From NCBI GenBank assembly GCA_030530205.1, contig JAUMVK010000018.1:1-64000 (forward strand): DNA of 64,000 nt. The letters run 5' to 3'. Position 1 is the stretch's first letter. Each line of letters opens with the position of its first letter. This DNA comes from RGIG3701 sp030530205. GTDB taxonomy: Bacteria > Planctomycetota > Planctomycetia > Pirellulales > Thermoguttaceae. Shown here one piece after another: positions 45,547 to 53,617 of this stretch. The translations under genes and the position numbers were made by a program. The notes below the pieces were generated by a model. The model made no database searches and had not been told where the DNA came from. It was given only the letters and a program-made list of their open reading frames with translations.

Positions 45547-46569
45547 ATGGATCCGCTCAAACGTCTGCAAGGCATCATCAGCCTCATTGGAAACACACCG
45601 CTTCTGAAAATCGATTTCACCTGGAAAGGCCACCCGCGCTCCATCTTTGCGAAGGCCGAGTACCTGAACCTCACGGGAAGCATCAAGGACCGCATGGCCT
45701 ACCACATCCTGAAGAAGGCGTACGAAGACGGCACCCTGAAGCCGAATGCGACGATCGCCGAAGCGACGAGTGGCAACACGGGGATCTCCTTCTCAGCCCT
45801 GGGCCGTTTGATGGGGCACCCGGTCACGATTTTCATGCCGGACTGGATGAGCGCCGAGCGCAAAAACCTGATGAAGGCATACGGCGCGGAGATCCGGCTC
45901 GTTTCCAAGGAGCAGGGCGGTTTTCTCGGGTCGATCGAGATGGCTGAGCAGATGCAGCGGGACGACCCGACGGTTTTCCTCCCGCGCCAGTTCGATAACG
46001 AGGACAATTCGGACGCGCATTTCTGCTCGACCGGGCCGGAGATCGCCCGTCAGCTGGCGAGCATTGGCCGCACGGCGGACGCTTTTGTCGCAGGAGTCGG
46101 CACGGGCGGGACGGTCATGGGTTGCGGCCGCTACCTGAAAACGGTCAACCCCAATCTGAAAATTCATCCGTTGGAACCGGCCAGTTCGCCGACGCTGACG
46201 ACCGGCTACAAAATCGGCTTCCACCGGATCCAGGGGATTTCGGACGAGTTCATCCCGGCGATCCTGAAACTCGACGAGCTGGACAGCGTGGTCGAGGTCG
46301 ATGACGGCGACGCGATCCTCATGGCGCAGAAGCTTTCCCGCGATCTGGGGCTGGGCGTTGGGATCTCCGCCGGCGGGAACTTCCTCGGCGCGATGAAACT
46401 CCTCAACGCTCTGAGCGACGAAGAAGCCGAAAAGGCCACTATCGTCACGGTTTTCGTGGACGATAACAAGAAGTACCTGAGCACGGACTACACGAAAGTT
46501 GAGCCGGAAAAAGACGATTTCCTCGCGCCGAACATCGAACTGCTGACCGTCACCGGGATCAAATCGTGA
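45547..46569 (+). CDS. Cysteine synthase-type PLP enzyme
   Basis: This 340-residue enzyme of the CysK/CysM/CBS family has the PLP lysine in LTGSIKDRM (Lys47), the substrate loop SGNTG (75-79) and the phosphate-binding GTGGT near 175-180. It would make cysteine from O-acetylserine and sulfide, though other substrates (O-phosphoserine, homoserine esters) are possible. Its own promoter lies upstream. There is no strong ribosome-binding site before the ATG at 45547. The mannonate dehydratase gene follows after 22 bases. Confidence 0.88.
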   Translation: MDPLKRLQGIISLIGNTPLLKIDFTWKGHPRSIFAKAEYLNLTGSIKDRMAYHILKKAYEDGTLKPNATIAEATSGNTGISFSALGRLMGHPVTIFMPDWMSAERKNLMKAYGAEIRLVSKEQGGFLGSIEMAEQMQRDDPTVFLPRQFDNEDNSDAHFCSTGPEIARQLASIGRTADAFVAGVGTGGTVMGCGRYLKTVNPNLKIHPLEPASSPTLTTGYKIGFHRIQGISDEFIPAILKLDELDSVVEVDDGDAILMAQKLSRDLGLGVGISAGGNFLGAMKLLNALSDEEAEKATIVTVFVDDNKKYLSTDYTKVEPEKDDFLAPNIELLTVTGIKS

Positions 46570-46591
46570 ACTACTGGCAGGAGCCTCAGCC

Positions 46592-47545
46592 ATGAAAATC
46601 GGAATGTTTCTCCCGTTCAACCCGGACCAGCGGTGGACTTTAGCCCGTCAGGTCGGGGTGACGCACGCCATCGTGAAGCTCGCGCCGGAGCTGACCGGGT
46701 GGAAATCGCCCGCCGACTCGATCGACGTGCTGGCCGAGGCGAAACGCCGTTTCAACGAGGCGGGGTTCATTCTCGAGGCGCTTGAAGGGGACGAGCTCGA
46801 CATGAGCCGGATCAAGCTCGGACAGGACGGCCGCGACGAGGACATCGAGCGGTACTGCCAGATGCTCCGGAACATGGGCGAGCTGGGGATCCCGCTTCTG
46901 TGCTACAATTTCATGGCCGGGATCGGCTGGCACCGCACGAAATTCAACATTCCGGAGCGCGGCGGGGCGCTGACCTCAGAGTTTGACCTCACGCAGTCGG
47001 ACACGGTCCCGGAGATCATCTCGGCCGAACAGGTCTGGGAGAATTACAAATACTTCATCACGCGCGTGCTTCCCGTGGCGGAACAGGCCGGAGTCAGGAT
47101 GGGACTTCATCCTGACGACCCGCCGATCCCGTCGCTGGAGGGGTACGGGCGGTTTCTTTGCAGCGCGGACGGCTACCGCCGGGCCATGGCGCTTTCGGAC
47201 AGTCCGTCGCACGGGATCACGTTCTGCCAGGCCAATTTCTACGCGATGGGTGAAGACGTGCCCACCCTGATCCGTGAGTGGCGCGACCGCATTTTCTTCG
47301 TTCATTTCCGCGACATCCGGCGGACGGCCAACGGCTTCGTCGAGGCGTTCCACGATAACGGCGACCACGACATGGCGGCGCTGATGCGCGTTTACCGTGA
47401 AATCGGCTTCGACGGCCTGATCCGCACCGACCACGCCCCGGCCATGGCCGGCGAAAAGGGCGGCGGGTACGATATGCTCGGTCACATCTTCGCGATTGGG
47501 TATCTGAAAGGAATCCTGGATTCAATTAAGAATGAAGAATTTTGA
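46592..47545 (+). CDS. uxuA: Mannonate dehydratase
   Basis: This 317-residue TIM-barrel enzyme dehydrates D-mannonate to 2-keto-3-deoxygluconate in glucuronate breakdown. Motifs are in order: LCYNFMAGIGWHRT, MGLHPDDPPIPSLEG with metal-binding His and Asp, SHGITFCQANFYAMGEDV, FFVHFRDIRR and TDHAPA. It is shorter than the 360-400 residues of enterobacterial UxuA but has the core motifs. AGGAG lies eight bases before the ATG. Its 3' end overlaps a heptamer repeat arm. It fits with the uronate-type secreted enzymes in the window. Confidence 0.9.
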   Translation: MKIGMFLPFNPDQRWTLARQVGVTHAIVKLAPELTGWKSPADSIDVLAEAKRRFNEAGFILEALEGDELDMSRIKLGQDGRDEDIERYCQMLRNMGELGIPLLCYNFMAGIGWHRTKFNIPERGGALTSEFDLTQSDTVPEIISAEQVWENYKYFITRVLPVAEQAGVRMGLHPDDPPIPSLEGYGRFLCSADGYRRAMALSDSPSHGITFCQANFYAMGEDVPTLIREWRDRIFFVHFRDIRRTANGFVEAFHDNGDHDMAALMRVYREIGFDGLIRTDHAPAMAGEKGGGYDMLGHIFAIGYLKGILDSIKNEEF

Positions 47546-47640
47546 ATCATGAATTACTTTCATTTTGCGCTCCGCACTCTAACCCCACGCCAGTTCCCAA
47601 TTTCGAATTCATAATTCATCATTCTTAATTCATAATTCTT
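47528..47640. repeat. AATTATG/AATTCAT-arm hairpin
   Basis: The left arm (47528-47556) has GAATGAAGAATTTTGAATCA and overlaps the last codons of uxuA. The right arm (47601-47640) has CGAATTCATAATTCATCATT and more AATTCAT copies. The arms pair imperfectly across about 45 bases. It lies directly upstream of the rpsB promoter and could end the uxuA transcript. Confidence 0.8.
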
Positions 47641-47652
47641 TCTTTCCCCCCC

Positions 47653-47680
47653 TTGACGTGAGTGGAAAATCTGGTATAAT
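47653..47680 (+). promoter_or_regulatory. Strong promoter of the rpsB operon
   Basis: TTGACG (47653-47658), a 16-base spacer and a perfect TATAAT (47675-47680). It lies about 130 bases before rpsB. Confidence 0.85.
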
Positions 47681-47688
47681 GCTAAAAT

Positions 47689-47811
47689 CCATCGTTGAAC
47701 GGCTGGCGATGGTGTATATTTTTTGAAGCCGATTAACCTAACGTCGGACACTATGGGCGGGCACGCGAGTGTCGCCTGTCTGATGTGACTCTTATTAGAG
47801 GGAGAATTACA
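47689..47811 (+). promoter_or_regulatory. rpsB leader with hairpins
   Basis: The untranslated leader has a CCATCG / CGATGG stem (47689-47712) with a 12-base loop. A GC-rich hairpin GGCGGGCAC / GTGTCGCC near 47756-47780 has a GCGA tetraloop. GAGGGAGA follows as ribosome-binding site. Leaders of rpsB are often bound by S2 as feedback control in other bacteria. That role here is inference. Confidence 0.5.
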
Positions 47812-48522
47812 ATGTCGTCTCTGATGGTCAAAGACCTGATTGATGCCGGTGTACACTATGGTCACCGCGCGAGCCGCTGGAATCCGAAAATGCGCCCGTA
47901 TATTTACGGCCGTCTGAACCAGATCCATATCATTAATGTGCGCGAGACTCTTCGTGGTCTTTTCCGCGCTCGCAAGTACCTCCAGCAGGTCGTCGCCGCC
48001 GGCAGTCTGATTCTGTTCGTCGGAACCAAACGTCAGGCTTCCGAAATCATCCAGCGCCAGGCGGAAAGCTGTGGAATGCCGTTCGTCAGTGAACGTTGGC
48101 TGGGTGGTACGCTCACCAACTTCCGTACGGTCACGAAACGTCTGGAACGCCTCACGGAACTGGAAAACCTTCGCGCTGGTGAGGAATTCGCTCAGTACAG
48201 CAAGAAAATGCAGTCCAGCCTGAACCGCGAGTACCGTAAAATGTATCGCAACCTGAACGGTCTGCGTACGCTCAACCGTATTCCGGAAGTTCTGGTCATT
48301 GTGGACCCGAAGAAAGAAAAGAACGCGGTCGCTGAAGCGCGTAAAATGAATGTTACGACGATTGCTCTGATTGATACGAACTGTGACCCTGACCAGATTG
48401 ATCTTCCGATTCCGGGTAATGACGACAGCATTCGTTCCATTGACCTGATCATTGGTTATCTTGCCGGTTCTATTGCCGCTGCGAAAGCGGAACAGGAAGG
48501 GCAAGCCGCTGCTGCGGAATGA
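47812..48522 (+). CDS. rpsB: 30S ribosomal protein S2
   Basis: This 236-residue ribosomal protein starts at the ATG at 47812 after GAGGGAGA; an earlier frame start was rejected. It has the S2 opening LMVKDLIDAGVHYGHRASRW, WNPKMRPYIYG, and VSERWLGGTLTNFRTV, and ends with a short Ala/Glu-rich tail. It is the first gene of the usual rpsB-tsf-pyrH-frr order. Codon use looks like that of highly expressed genes and A+T-richer than the glycosidase genes. Confidence 0.98.
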   Translation: MSSLMVKDLIDAGVHYGHRASRWNPKMRPYIYGRLNQIHIINVRETLRGLFRARKYLQQVVAAGSLILFVGTKRQASEIIQRQAESCGMPFVSERWLGGTLTNFRTVTKRLERLTELENLRAGEEFAQYSKKMQSSLNREYRKMYRNLNGLRTLNRIPEVLVIVDPKKEKNAVAEARKMNVTTIALIDTNCDPDQIDLPIPGNDDSIRSIDLIIGYLAGSIAAAKAEQEGQAAAAE

Positions 48523-48540
48523 GTTTCATCAAGCGTGAAG

Positions 48541-48619
48541 TGAATGAATAACGAATAATGGAAGAAACGGATCAAAAGGTAAATCACATTATTCGTTATT
48601 CGTTCTTCATTATTCGTTT
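48541..48619. repeat. ACGAATA-arm hairpin, rpsB-tsf gap
   Basis: The left arm (48541-48560) holds GAATAACGAATAATGG. The right arm (48588-48619) holds ATTATTCGTTATTCG plus a further ATTATTCG copy. The arms pair across about 27 bases. It fills most of the 148-base gap between the two genes. Confidence 0.85.
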
Positions 48620-48670
48620 CTTCTACGGACCTTCTACTTCAAACATTAATGAAAATCCAAGGAGATTAAT

Positions 48671-49501
48671 ATGGCTATTACAGCGAAACAGGTAATGGAT
48701 CTGCGCGCCAAGACCGGTCTGGGTATGATGGACTGCAAAAAAGCTCTGAACGAAGCTGACGGTGACGAAGACCTCGCAATCGAAATTCTTCGTAAAAAAG
48801 GTTTGGCCAAGATGGCTGAAAAACTGACCGAGCGTACCACTGAAGAAGGTATCATCGCGATGGTTCGCAAAGATGGTTCCCTTGGTCTTGTTGAACTGTT
48901 GTGCGAAAGCGCTCCGGTTACGACGAACGAAGGCTTTGTCCAGCTCGCCAACGACATCGCGGAAGTGGTCGCTTCCAATCCGGAATTTGCCACGACGGAA
49001 GAACTGATGGCTCAGAAAGCCCCGAATTTCGATGGGACGCTTCAGAATGAACTGGACGAACTGTTCAACCGCATTCGTGAAGTCTTCCGCGTGAAGCGTT
49101 TCCTGAAAGTCGATGGTCTTTGCTCCAGCTATCTCCACCACGACCACAAATCCGCCGTTCTGCTTCTCCTTGAGGCTGGCGACGAAGCGGTCGGGCGCGA
49201 CATTTGCATGCATATCGCAGCGATGAAGCCGCAAGGCCTCCGCGCAGAAGACCTTGATCAGGCCGTCATCGAAAACGAGAAGCGCATCCAGCTCGAGCTT
49301 ATGAATGCCGATCCGAAAAACGCCAACAAGCCGGACGCCATCAAAGAGAAGATCATCAATGGTTCGATGCACAAATTCCTTGCCCAGAAATGTCTGCTGA
49401 GCCAGCCGTTTGTGAAGGAACCGTCTCTCACGGTCGAGCAGTTTGCGAATCAGAACGGTCTGAAAATCATCAAGTTCGTTCACTGGATTCTTGGCAAATA
49501 A
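48671..49501 (+). CDS. tsf: Elongation factor Ts
   Basis: This 276-residue protein is the guanine nucleotide exchange factor for EF-Tu. It starts MAITAKQVMDLRAKTGLGMM and carries the family signature DCKKALNEADGD. It continues with an N-terminal UBA-like region and the core domain. AAGGAG lies upstream of the ATG. Length is normal. Confidence 0.98.
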   Translation: MAITAKQVMDLRAKTGLGMMDCKKALNEADGDEDLAIEILRKKGLAKMAEKLTERTTEEGIIAMVRKDGSLGLVELLCESAPVTTNEGFVQLANDIAEVVASNPEFATTEELMAQKAPNFDGTLQNELDELFNRIREVFRVKRFLKVDGLCSSYLHHDHKSAVLLLLEAGDEAVGRDICMHIAAMKPQGLRAEDLDQAVIENEKRIQLELMNADPKNANKPDAIKEKIINGSMHKFLAQKCLLSQPFVKEPSLTVEQFANQNGLKIIKFVHWILGK

Positions 49502-49565
49502 TCAGGTTTGAAATCAGGGATAGTTTGTCCTGCCTTCGTGGATGGGGTGAACTGTCCCTTTTTTT

Positions 49566-49654
49566 AAGTAGTCAGTAGTCAGCGTTTCGGCTGTGCCGAA
49601 AAATGGGATTTATTTAAATTCTGCCGAAGGCAGAACACTGACTGCTGACTACTC
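49566..49654. repeat. GTCAGTA-arm hairpin, tsf-pyrH gap
   Basis: The left arm (49566-49582) is AAGTAGTCAGTAGTCAG. The right arm (49636-49654) is ACTGACTGCTGACTACTC. The loop holds two small hairpins, CGGCTGTGCCG and CTGCCGAAGGCAG. It lies between tsf and pyrH, just before the pyrH ribosome-binding site. Confidence 0.88.
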
Positions 49655-49668
49655 AAAAAGGGTGAATC

Positions 49669-50403
49669 ATGGCAAACGAAACCGCTCTCAAATACAAACG
49701 TCTCATTCTGAAAATTTCGGGTGAATCTCTTGCTCCGGCAGGGGGGCGCGGTGTTTCGATGGAGTCCATCGTTACGATCGCAAAGCAGGTTTACGCTGCC
49801 AGCCAGCACGGCACGCAGATCGGGTTGGTTCTGGGCGGCGGAAATATCCTTCGCGGCGCGCAATTCATGACCCAGGGTGCACACGTCCACGAAGCGACGG
49901 CCCACTATATGGGAATGCTTGCGACGGTGATGAACGCTCTGGCGATGCAGGACGCGCTGGAATCGGTCGGCTGCACGACCCGCGTCATGACGGCCATTAG
50001 GATGGATGGCGTTGCGGAACCGTACATTCGCCGCCGTGCATTGCGTCACCTGGAAAAAGGCCGCGTGATCATTCTGGCTGCGGGGATCGGCAGTCCGTTT
50101 GTGACGACGGACACCGGGGCGGCGCAGCGTGCCCTGGAACTGGACGCGGACATTTTGCTCAAGGGGACGAAAGTCGATGGCGTGTATTCGAGTGACCCGG
50201 TTAAGGACCCCGACGCGCTTTTCTACCCGCATCTGACGTACGAGGAAGTGCTCGCCAAGCACCTGAGGATCATGGATCAGGGCGCGGTCACGAAGTGCAT
50301 GGAGTACAGCCTCCCGATCCGCGTTTTCAATTACCGCCAGGACGGGAACATTGAAAAAGCGGTGCGAGGCGAGGAAATCGGAACGCTTATTTCAAATTAT
50401 TAA
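49669..50403 (+). CDS. pyrH: Uridylate kinase
   Basis: This 244-residue amino-acid-kinase-fold enzyme phosphorylates UMP to UDP. Motifs are RLILKISGESLA, GLVLGGGNILRG, and TDTGAAQRALELDADILLKGTKVDGVY, with ITDQGAVT-like ending IMDQGAVTKCMEYSLPIRVFN. AAAGGG lies upstream of the ATG. frr starts 12 bases after its stop, so the two are cotranscribed. Confidence 0.98.
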   Translation: MANETALKYKRLILKISGESLAPAGGRGVSMESIVTIAKQVYAASQHGTQIGLVLGGGNILRGAQFMTQGAHVHEATAHYMGMLATVMNALAMQDALESVGCTTRVMTAIRMDGVAEPYIRRRALRHLEKGRVIILAAGIGSPFVTTDTGAAQRALELDADILLKGTKVDGVYSSDPVKDPDALFYPHLTYEEVLAKHLRIMDQGAVTKCMEYSLPIRVFNYRQDGNIEKAVRGEEIGTLISNY

Positions 50404-50415
50404 TAGGAGTTGAAA

Positions 50416-50973
50416 ATGACAGACGATATTCTATTAGATGTTGAAGAACGCATGGAAAAAGCGGTCGCCCGGCTGAAATCTAACCTGGCTGGAATTCGTA
50501 CCGGCCGCGCTAATCCGGGACTGGTGGATTCCCTGAAGGTGGACGCTTACGGCTCGCAGTGCCCGCTGAAGCAGCTTGCTTCCGTCGGCTGTCCGGAACC
50601 GACGCAGATCGTGATCCGTCCGTACGACCCGAGCACGCTGAAAGACATCAGCAAGGCAATCATTAATAGTGATCTCGGTTTCGCTCCGCAGGATGATGGA
50701 AAAGTCATCCGTTTGAATATACCGCCGCTTTCTCAGGAAACGCGCCGCAAGCTGGTTTCGCGTATCGGCGATCTGAAAGAAGAAGCGAAAGTTTCCCTTC
50801 GTAACATTCGCCGTGATGGTGTGAAAGCGTGCGACAAAGGCGAGAAAGACAAACTTTTCTCTGAAAACGACCGCGATGCCGCCAAGGAAGAAATCGACAA
50901 TCTGATCAAGAAGTTCGAGAAAGAAATCAACTCGCTGGCGGATGCTCGCGAAAAGGACGTTTTGGAGTCCTGA
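50416..50973 (+). CDS. frr: Ribosome recycling factor
   Basis: This protein has 185 residues from the ATG at 50416 after AGGAG; a TTG two codons earlier was rejected. It is the ribosome recycling factor, which splits post-termination ribosomes with EF-G. Features are RMEKAVARLKSNLAGIRTG, RANPGLVDSLKVDAYG, VIRPYDPSTLKDISKAI and LVSRIGDLKEEAKVSLRNIR. Length is normal. Confidence 0.98.
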   Translation: MTDDILLDVEERMEKAVARLKSNLAGIRTGRANPGLVDSLKVDAYGSQCPLKQLASVGCPEPTQIVIRPYDPSTLKDISKAIINSDLGFAPQDDGKVIRLNIPPLSQETRRKLVSRIGDLKEEAKVSLRNIRRDGVKACDKGEKDKLFSENDRDAAKEEIDNLIKKFEKEINSLADAREKDVLES

Positions 50974-50989
50974 AAGCGAAACTTTTGTA

Positions 50990-51069
50990 AACGAAGAACG
51001 AATAATGAATAACGAATAACGAATAATGAAAGGATTCATTATTCGTTATTCGTTATTCATTATTCGTTT
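50990..51069. repeat. Perfect 34-bp ACGAATA hairpin, frr-rlu gap
   Basis: The arms 50997-51030 and 51035-51068 are perfectly complementary over 34 bases with a 4-base loop (AGGA). The arm consists of about five 7-base words of the AATAACG/AATAATG kind. It fills the gap between frr and the pseudouridine synthase gene. Confidence 0.95.
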
Positions 51070-51091
51070 GTTAAAAGAAGGGATTTAAGTC

Positions 51092-52552
51092 ATGGCTAAA
51101 TTTAATTCTCCTCGTTCCAAAACCGCCCGCAATCCCGGCCCGGTCGGTCGCGTTAAAAAATTCAATCAGGTCAAAAACCGTGCGGGTTTTCAGGGGGGAA
51201 AACCACGTCGTGGGGGCGAGGAGGAAAACCGGTTTGGTCGTGGACCTCGCCGCCGTGGGTCTGCTGGTTCGATGAATTTCGAGGAAGCGGACGATTACGT
51301 GCGCCCGGAAGCGCCTGGCCGTTCCAATGGCCGTGCGGGAAACCGCCCCACGAAGCATTTTAATCCACTGAATTACCTGCGGGCGGATGAAGAAGACGGC
51401 ATCGTGAGCATTCCGTCGCCTCAATTCGTCGAAATGGACGAAGACGAGTGGGCCGATCAGGGCCTGAAACGCGGCGCGTCGCCGTTCCGGAAGTCGATCC
51501 GTGGGACGAAGGCCGCCGGGAAGTTCACGAAAGACTTCCGTGACGCCAAATCCCCACGTAAAGGGACCGGCTCCGCAGCCTCCAGAGCGAGAACGGCCTC
51601 CAAACCGGCACCGGAGCGCAAGCCGTTGGGGACGAAACCGCGTTCCTCGAAAAAAGCCACGGCAAAAGGCCCGGCCCCTGAGGGGGAACGTCTGCAAAAA
51701 GTCCTTGCCACGGCTGGATTCGGAAGCCGCCGGGACTGCGAAGAGTTCATTCTTGCCGGGCGTGTCATGGTAGATAGGGAAATTGTGACGGAGCTTGGAA
51801 CCCGTGTTTTGCCGACTCAAACGATCCATCTCGATGGAGAGCTGGTACGTCGTCCCAAGGGTTTCGTGTACTACGCGCTGAACAAACCGACGAACGTGAT
51901 TTGCACCAATGATGACCCCGCTGGGCGCCGCCGCGCGTTGGACTACATCCATGAAAACGTGCCGGGCCTTTTCCCGGTCGGGCGGTTGGACCTTCACAGT
52001 GAAGGGCTACTGCTCATCACGAATGATGGCGAGCTGGCAAACCGCCTGACGCATCCGAGCTACGAAGTGCCGAAAGTCTATCGCGTCCGTGTTTCCGGAA
52101 CGCCAACCCGGGCGGAGATCGCTCAAATGTGCCGCGGGATCCACCTGGCCGAAGGGGTTGCGAAGGCGGAAGAGGTAAAACTTCGCCACGTGTACCGCGA
52201 TGGAACAGCCGTTTTGGAGGTGACGCTCCGCGAGGGCCGCAACCGCGAGATCCGCCGCATCCTCGCCCGCATCGGGCACAATGTGCTCGACCTGGTTCGC
52301 ATTTCGATCGGAAACGTGAAACTGGGCAAACTGCCTGTGGGTGAATACCGCTCGCTGACGGCTCTGGAAGTGAAAAGCCTGAAAAAGCTCGTGGGCCTGA
52401 CAGGCATGAAGTCGGAGATCCTCGCTCCTGCCAAACCTTCGAAGCCTGCCAAACCCAAGAGCAAGCCAGACCTTCCGACGGAGCCAGACACTCCGCTTCC
52501 GAACGACACCACGCCGGACGAGTTGTACGAAGAGTGGAAAAACGAGTTTTGA
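51092..52552 (+). CDS. rRNA pseudouridine synthase with long basic N-terminus
   Basis: This 486-residue protein is an RsuA/RluB-type pseudouridine synthase. The S4 domain spans about 198-245 (RLQKVLATAGFGSRRDCEEF). The catalytic Asp lies in GRLD (297-300), followed by LHSEGLLLITNDG. The NREIRRILARIGHNV motif follows. An unusual basic, Gly/Arg/Lys-rich N-terminal extension of about 198 residues probably binds RNA. A Pro/Lys-rich tail ends it. AGAAGGGA precedes the ATG. It follows frr after a large hairpin. Confidence 0.9.
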   Translation: MAKFNSPRSKTARNPGPVGRVKKFNQVKNRAGFQGGKPRRGGEEENRFGRGPRRRGSAGSMNFEEADDYVRPEAPGRSNGRAGNRPTKHFNPLNYLRADEEDGIVSIPSPQFVEMDEDEWADQGLKRGASPFRKSIRGTKAAGKFTKDFRDAKSPRKGTGSAASRARTASKPAPERKPLGTKPRSSKKATAKGPAPEGERLQKVLATAGFGSRRDCEEFILAGRVMVDREIVTELGTRVLPTQTIHLDGELVRRPKGFVYYALNKPTNVICTNDDPAGRRRALDYIHENVPGLFPVGRLDLHSEGLLLITNDGELANRLTHPSYEVPKVYRVRVSGTPTRAEIAQMCRGIHLAEGVAKAEEVKLRHVYRDGTAVLEVTLREGRNREIRRILARIGHNVLDLVRISIGNVKLGKLPVGEYRSLTALEVKSLKKLVGLTGMKSEILAPAKPSKPAKPKSKPDLPTEPDTPLPNDTTPDELYEEWKNEF

Positions 52553-52567
52553 CGTATGAAAGGATTA

Positions 52568-52629
52568 CCCCATGAAAAACATTTTAGTCCTGATTTTTCA
52601 TGGGGATTTCCTTTGACGTTTTTTTTTAT
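52568..52629 (+). terminator. Strong hairpin terminator after the pseudouridine synthase
   Basis: A perfect 12-bp stem (CCCCATGAAAAA / TTTTTCATGGGG) with a 14-base loop is followed 12 bases later by a T-run. It ends the ribosomal transcript. Confidence 0.75.
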
Positions 52630-52688
52630 TTCTTTTGACTTTTTTTGAAACCTTCCTCTTGCTCTTAGCATAGAATAGAGTAAAGAAC

Positions 52689-53495
52689 ATGAAAATGACC
52701 TTTTGGAAAGAAAAAGTGGTCCTCGTGACCGGTGGCTCCAGCGGGCTGGGGCTGGAACTCGTCACGGCGTTCGCCCGAAATGGGGCGAGGGTCGTGATCG
52801 CGGCTCTGGAAAAAGACGCGGTGGAAGCCGTCACGAAGGATTTTCAGGCGGAAGGCCTCGACGTGACCGGTTTTCAGGTGAACGTCTGCTCCGATGAGGA
52901 CGTGCAGACGCTCAAAAAGGAAATCGAAACGCGTTTCGGCCGGCTGGACGTTCTGGTGAACGTGGCGGGCCGAACCGACCGCGGGAAGATGATCCAGTGC
53001 GACGCGGACCATTTTGCAAAGGTGATGAATCTGAACTTCATCGCGCTGGTTCGGGTCACGCATACGTTCCTCCCGATGCTTCTGAAATCGAAGGGCCGGA
53101 TCATTAATATTGGGTCCCTCGCTTCCAAATCGGCCTCCCGCTGGACGGGCGCTTACCCGGCGAGCAAACACGCGGTGGCGGCGTACTCGCAGCAACTGCG
53201 GCTGGAGCATCAGGGCGAGCTGAAAGTACTGCTGGTTTGCCCTGGACCGATCCAGCGTGAGACGGAACGTCTTTACCCGCTAGAGGGGCTGGAAGATCTT
53301 CCCGAAGAAGCGCGGCGCCCCGGTGCAGGCGTGAAAGTGAAGCGGATCCCGCCAAAAGTGCTGGTGGATTCGATCCTCAAAGCCTCCGAGCGCGGCGATG
53401 TGGACCTCGTTCTTCCCAAAAAGGCCAGGATTTTGTTCACTATCAGTCAGCTGTTCCCGAAACTGGGGGATTGGCTGGTTCTGAAAAACACGTGA
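52689..53495 (+). CDS. SDR-family dehydrogenase
   Basis: This 268-residue protein has the SDR cofactor loop TGGSSGLGLE, NVAG in place of NNAG, the catalytic Ser in NIGSLASKSA and YPASK. Length and fold are normal. It has no operon partner and the start has no strong ribosome-binding site (a second ATG is two codons on). It probably oxidises or reduces a small alcohol or lipid-like substrate; the substrate is unknown. Confidence 0.88.
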   Translation: MKMTFWKEKVVLVTGGSSGLGLELVTAFARNGARVVIAALEKDAVEAVTKDFQAEGLDVTGFQVNVCSDEDVQTLKKEIETRFGRLDVLVNVAGRTDRGKMIQCDADHFAKVMNLNFIALVRVTHTFLPMLLKSKGRIINIGSLASKSASRWTGAYPASKHAVAAYSQQLRLEHQGELKVLLVCPGPIQRETERLYPLEGLEDLPEEARRPGAGVKVKRIPPKVLVDSILKASERGDVDLVLPKKARILFTISQLFPKLGDWLVLKNT

Positions 53496-53617
53496 TAAAA
53501 TGTAGTTTTGAGGAAAAAAGAATCAAGCCGGCGGAGCAGGATTTTCCCCGGTTAGATCACCATTTTCTGAAGAATCATTCAGAAATTTCAAAAGTTCATC
53601 ATTGAATGGAGGATTTT

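Noticed and set aside
47546..47811. Possible tRNA or small RNA gene before rpsB
   Set aside because: The hairpins are explained by the heptamer repeat and rpsB leader; no cloverleaf or CCA-type end was found.
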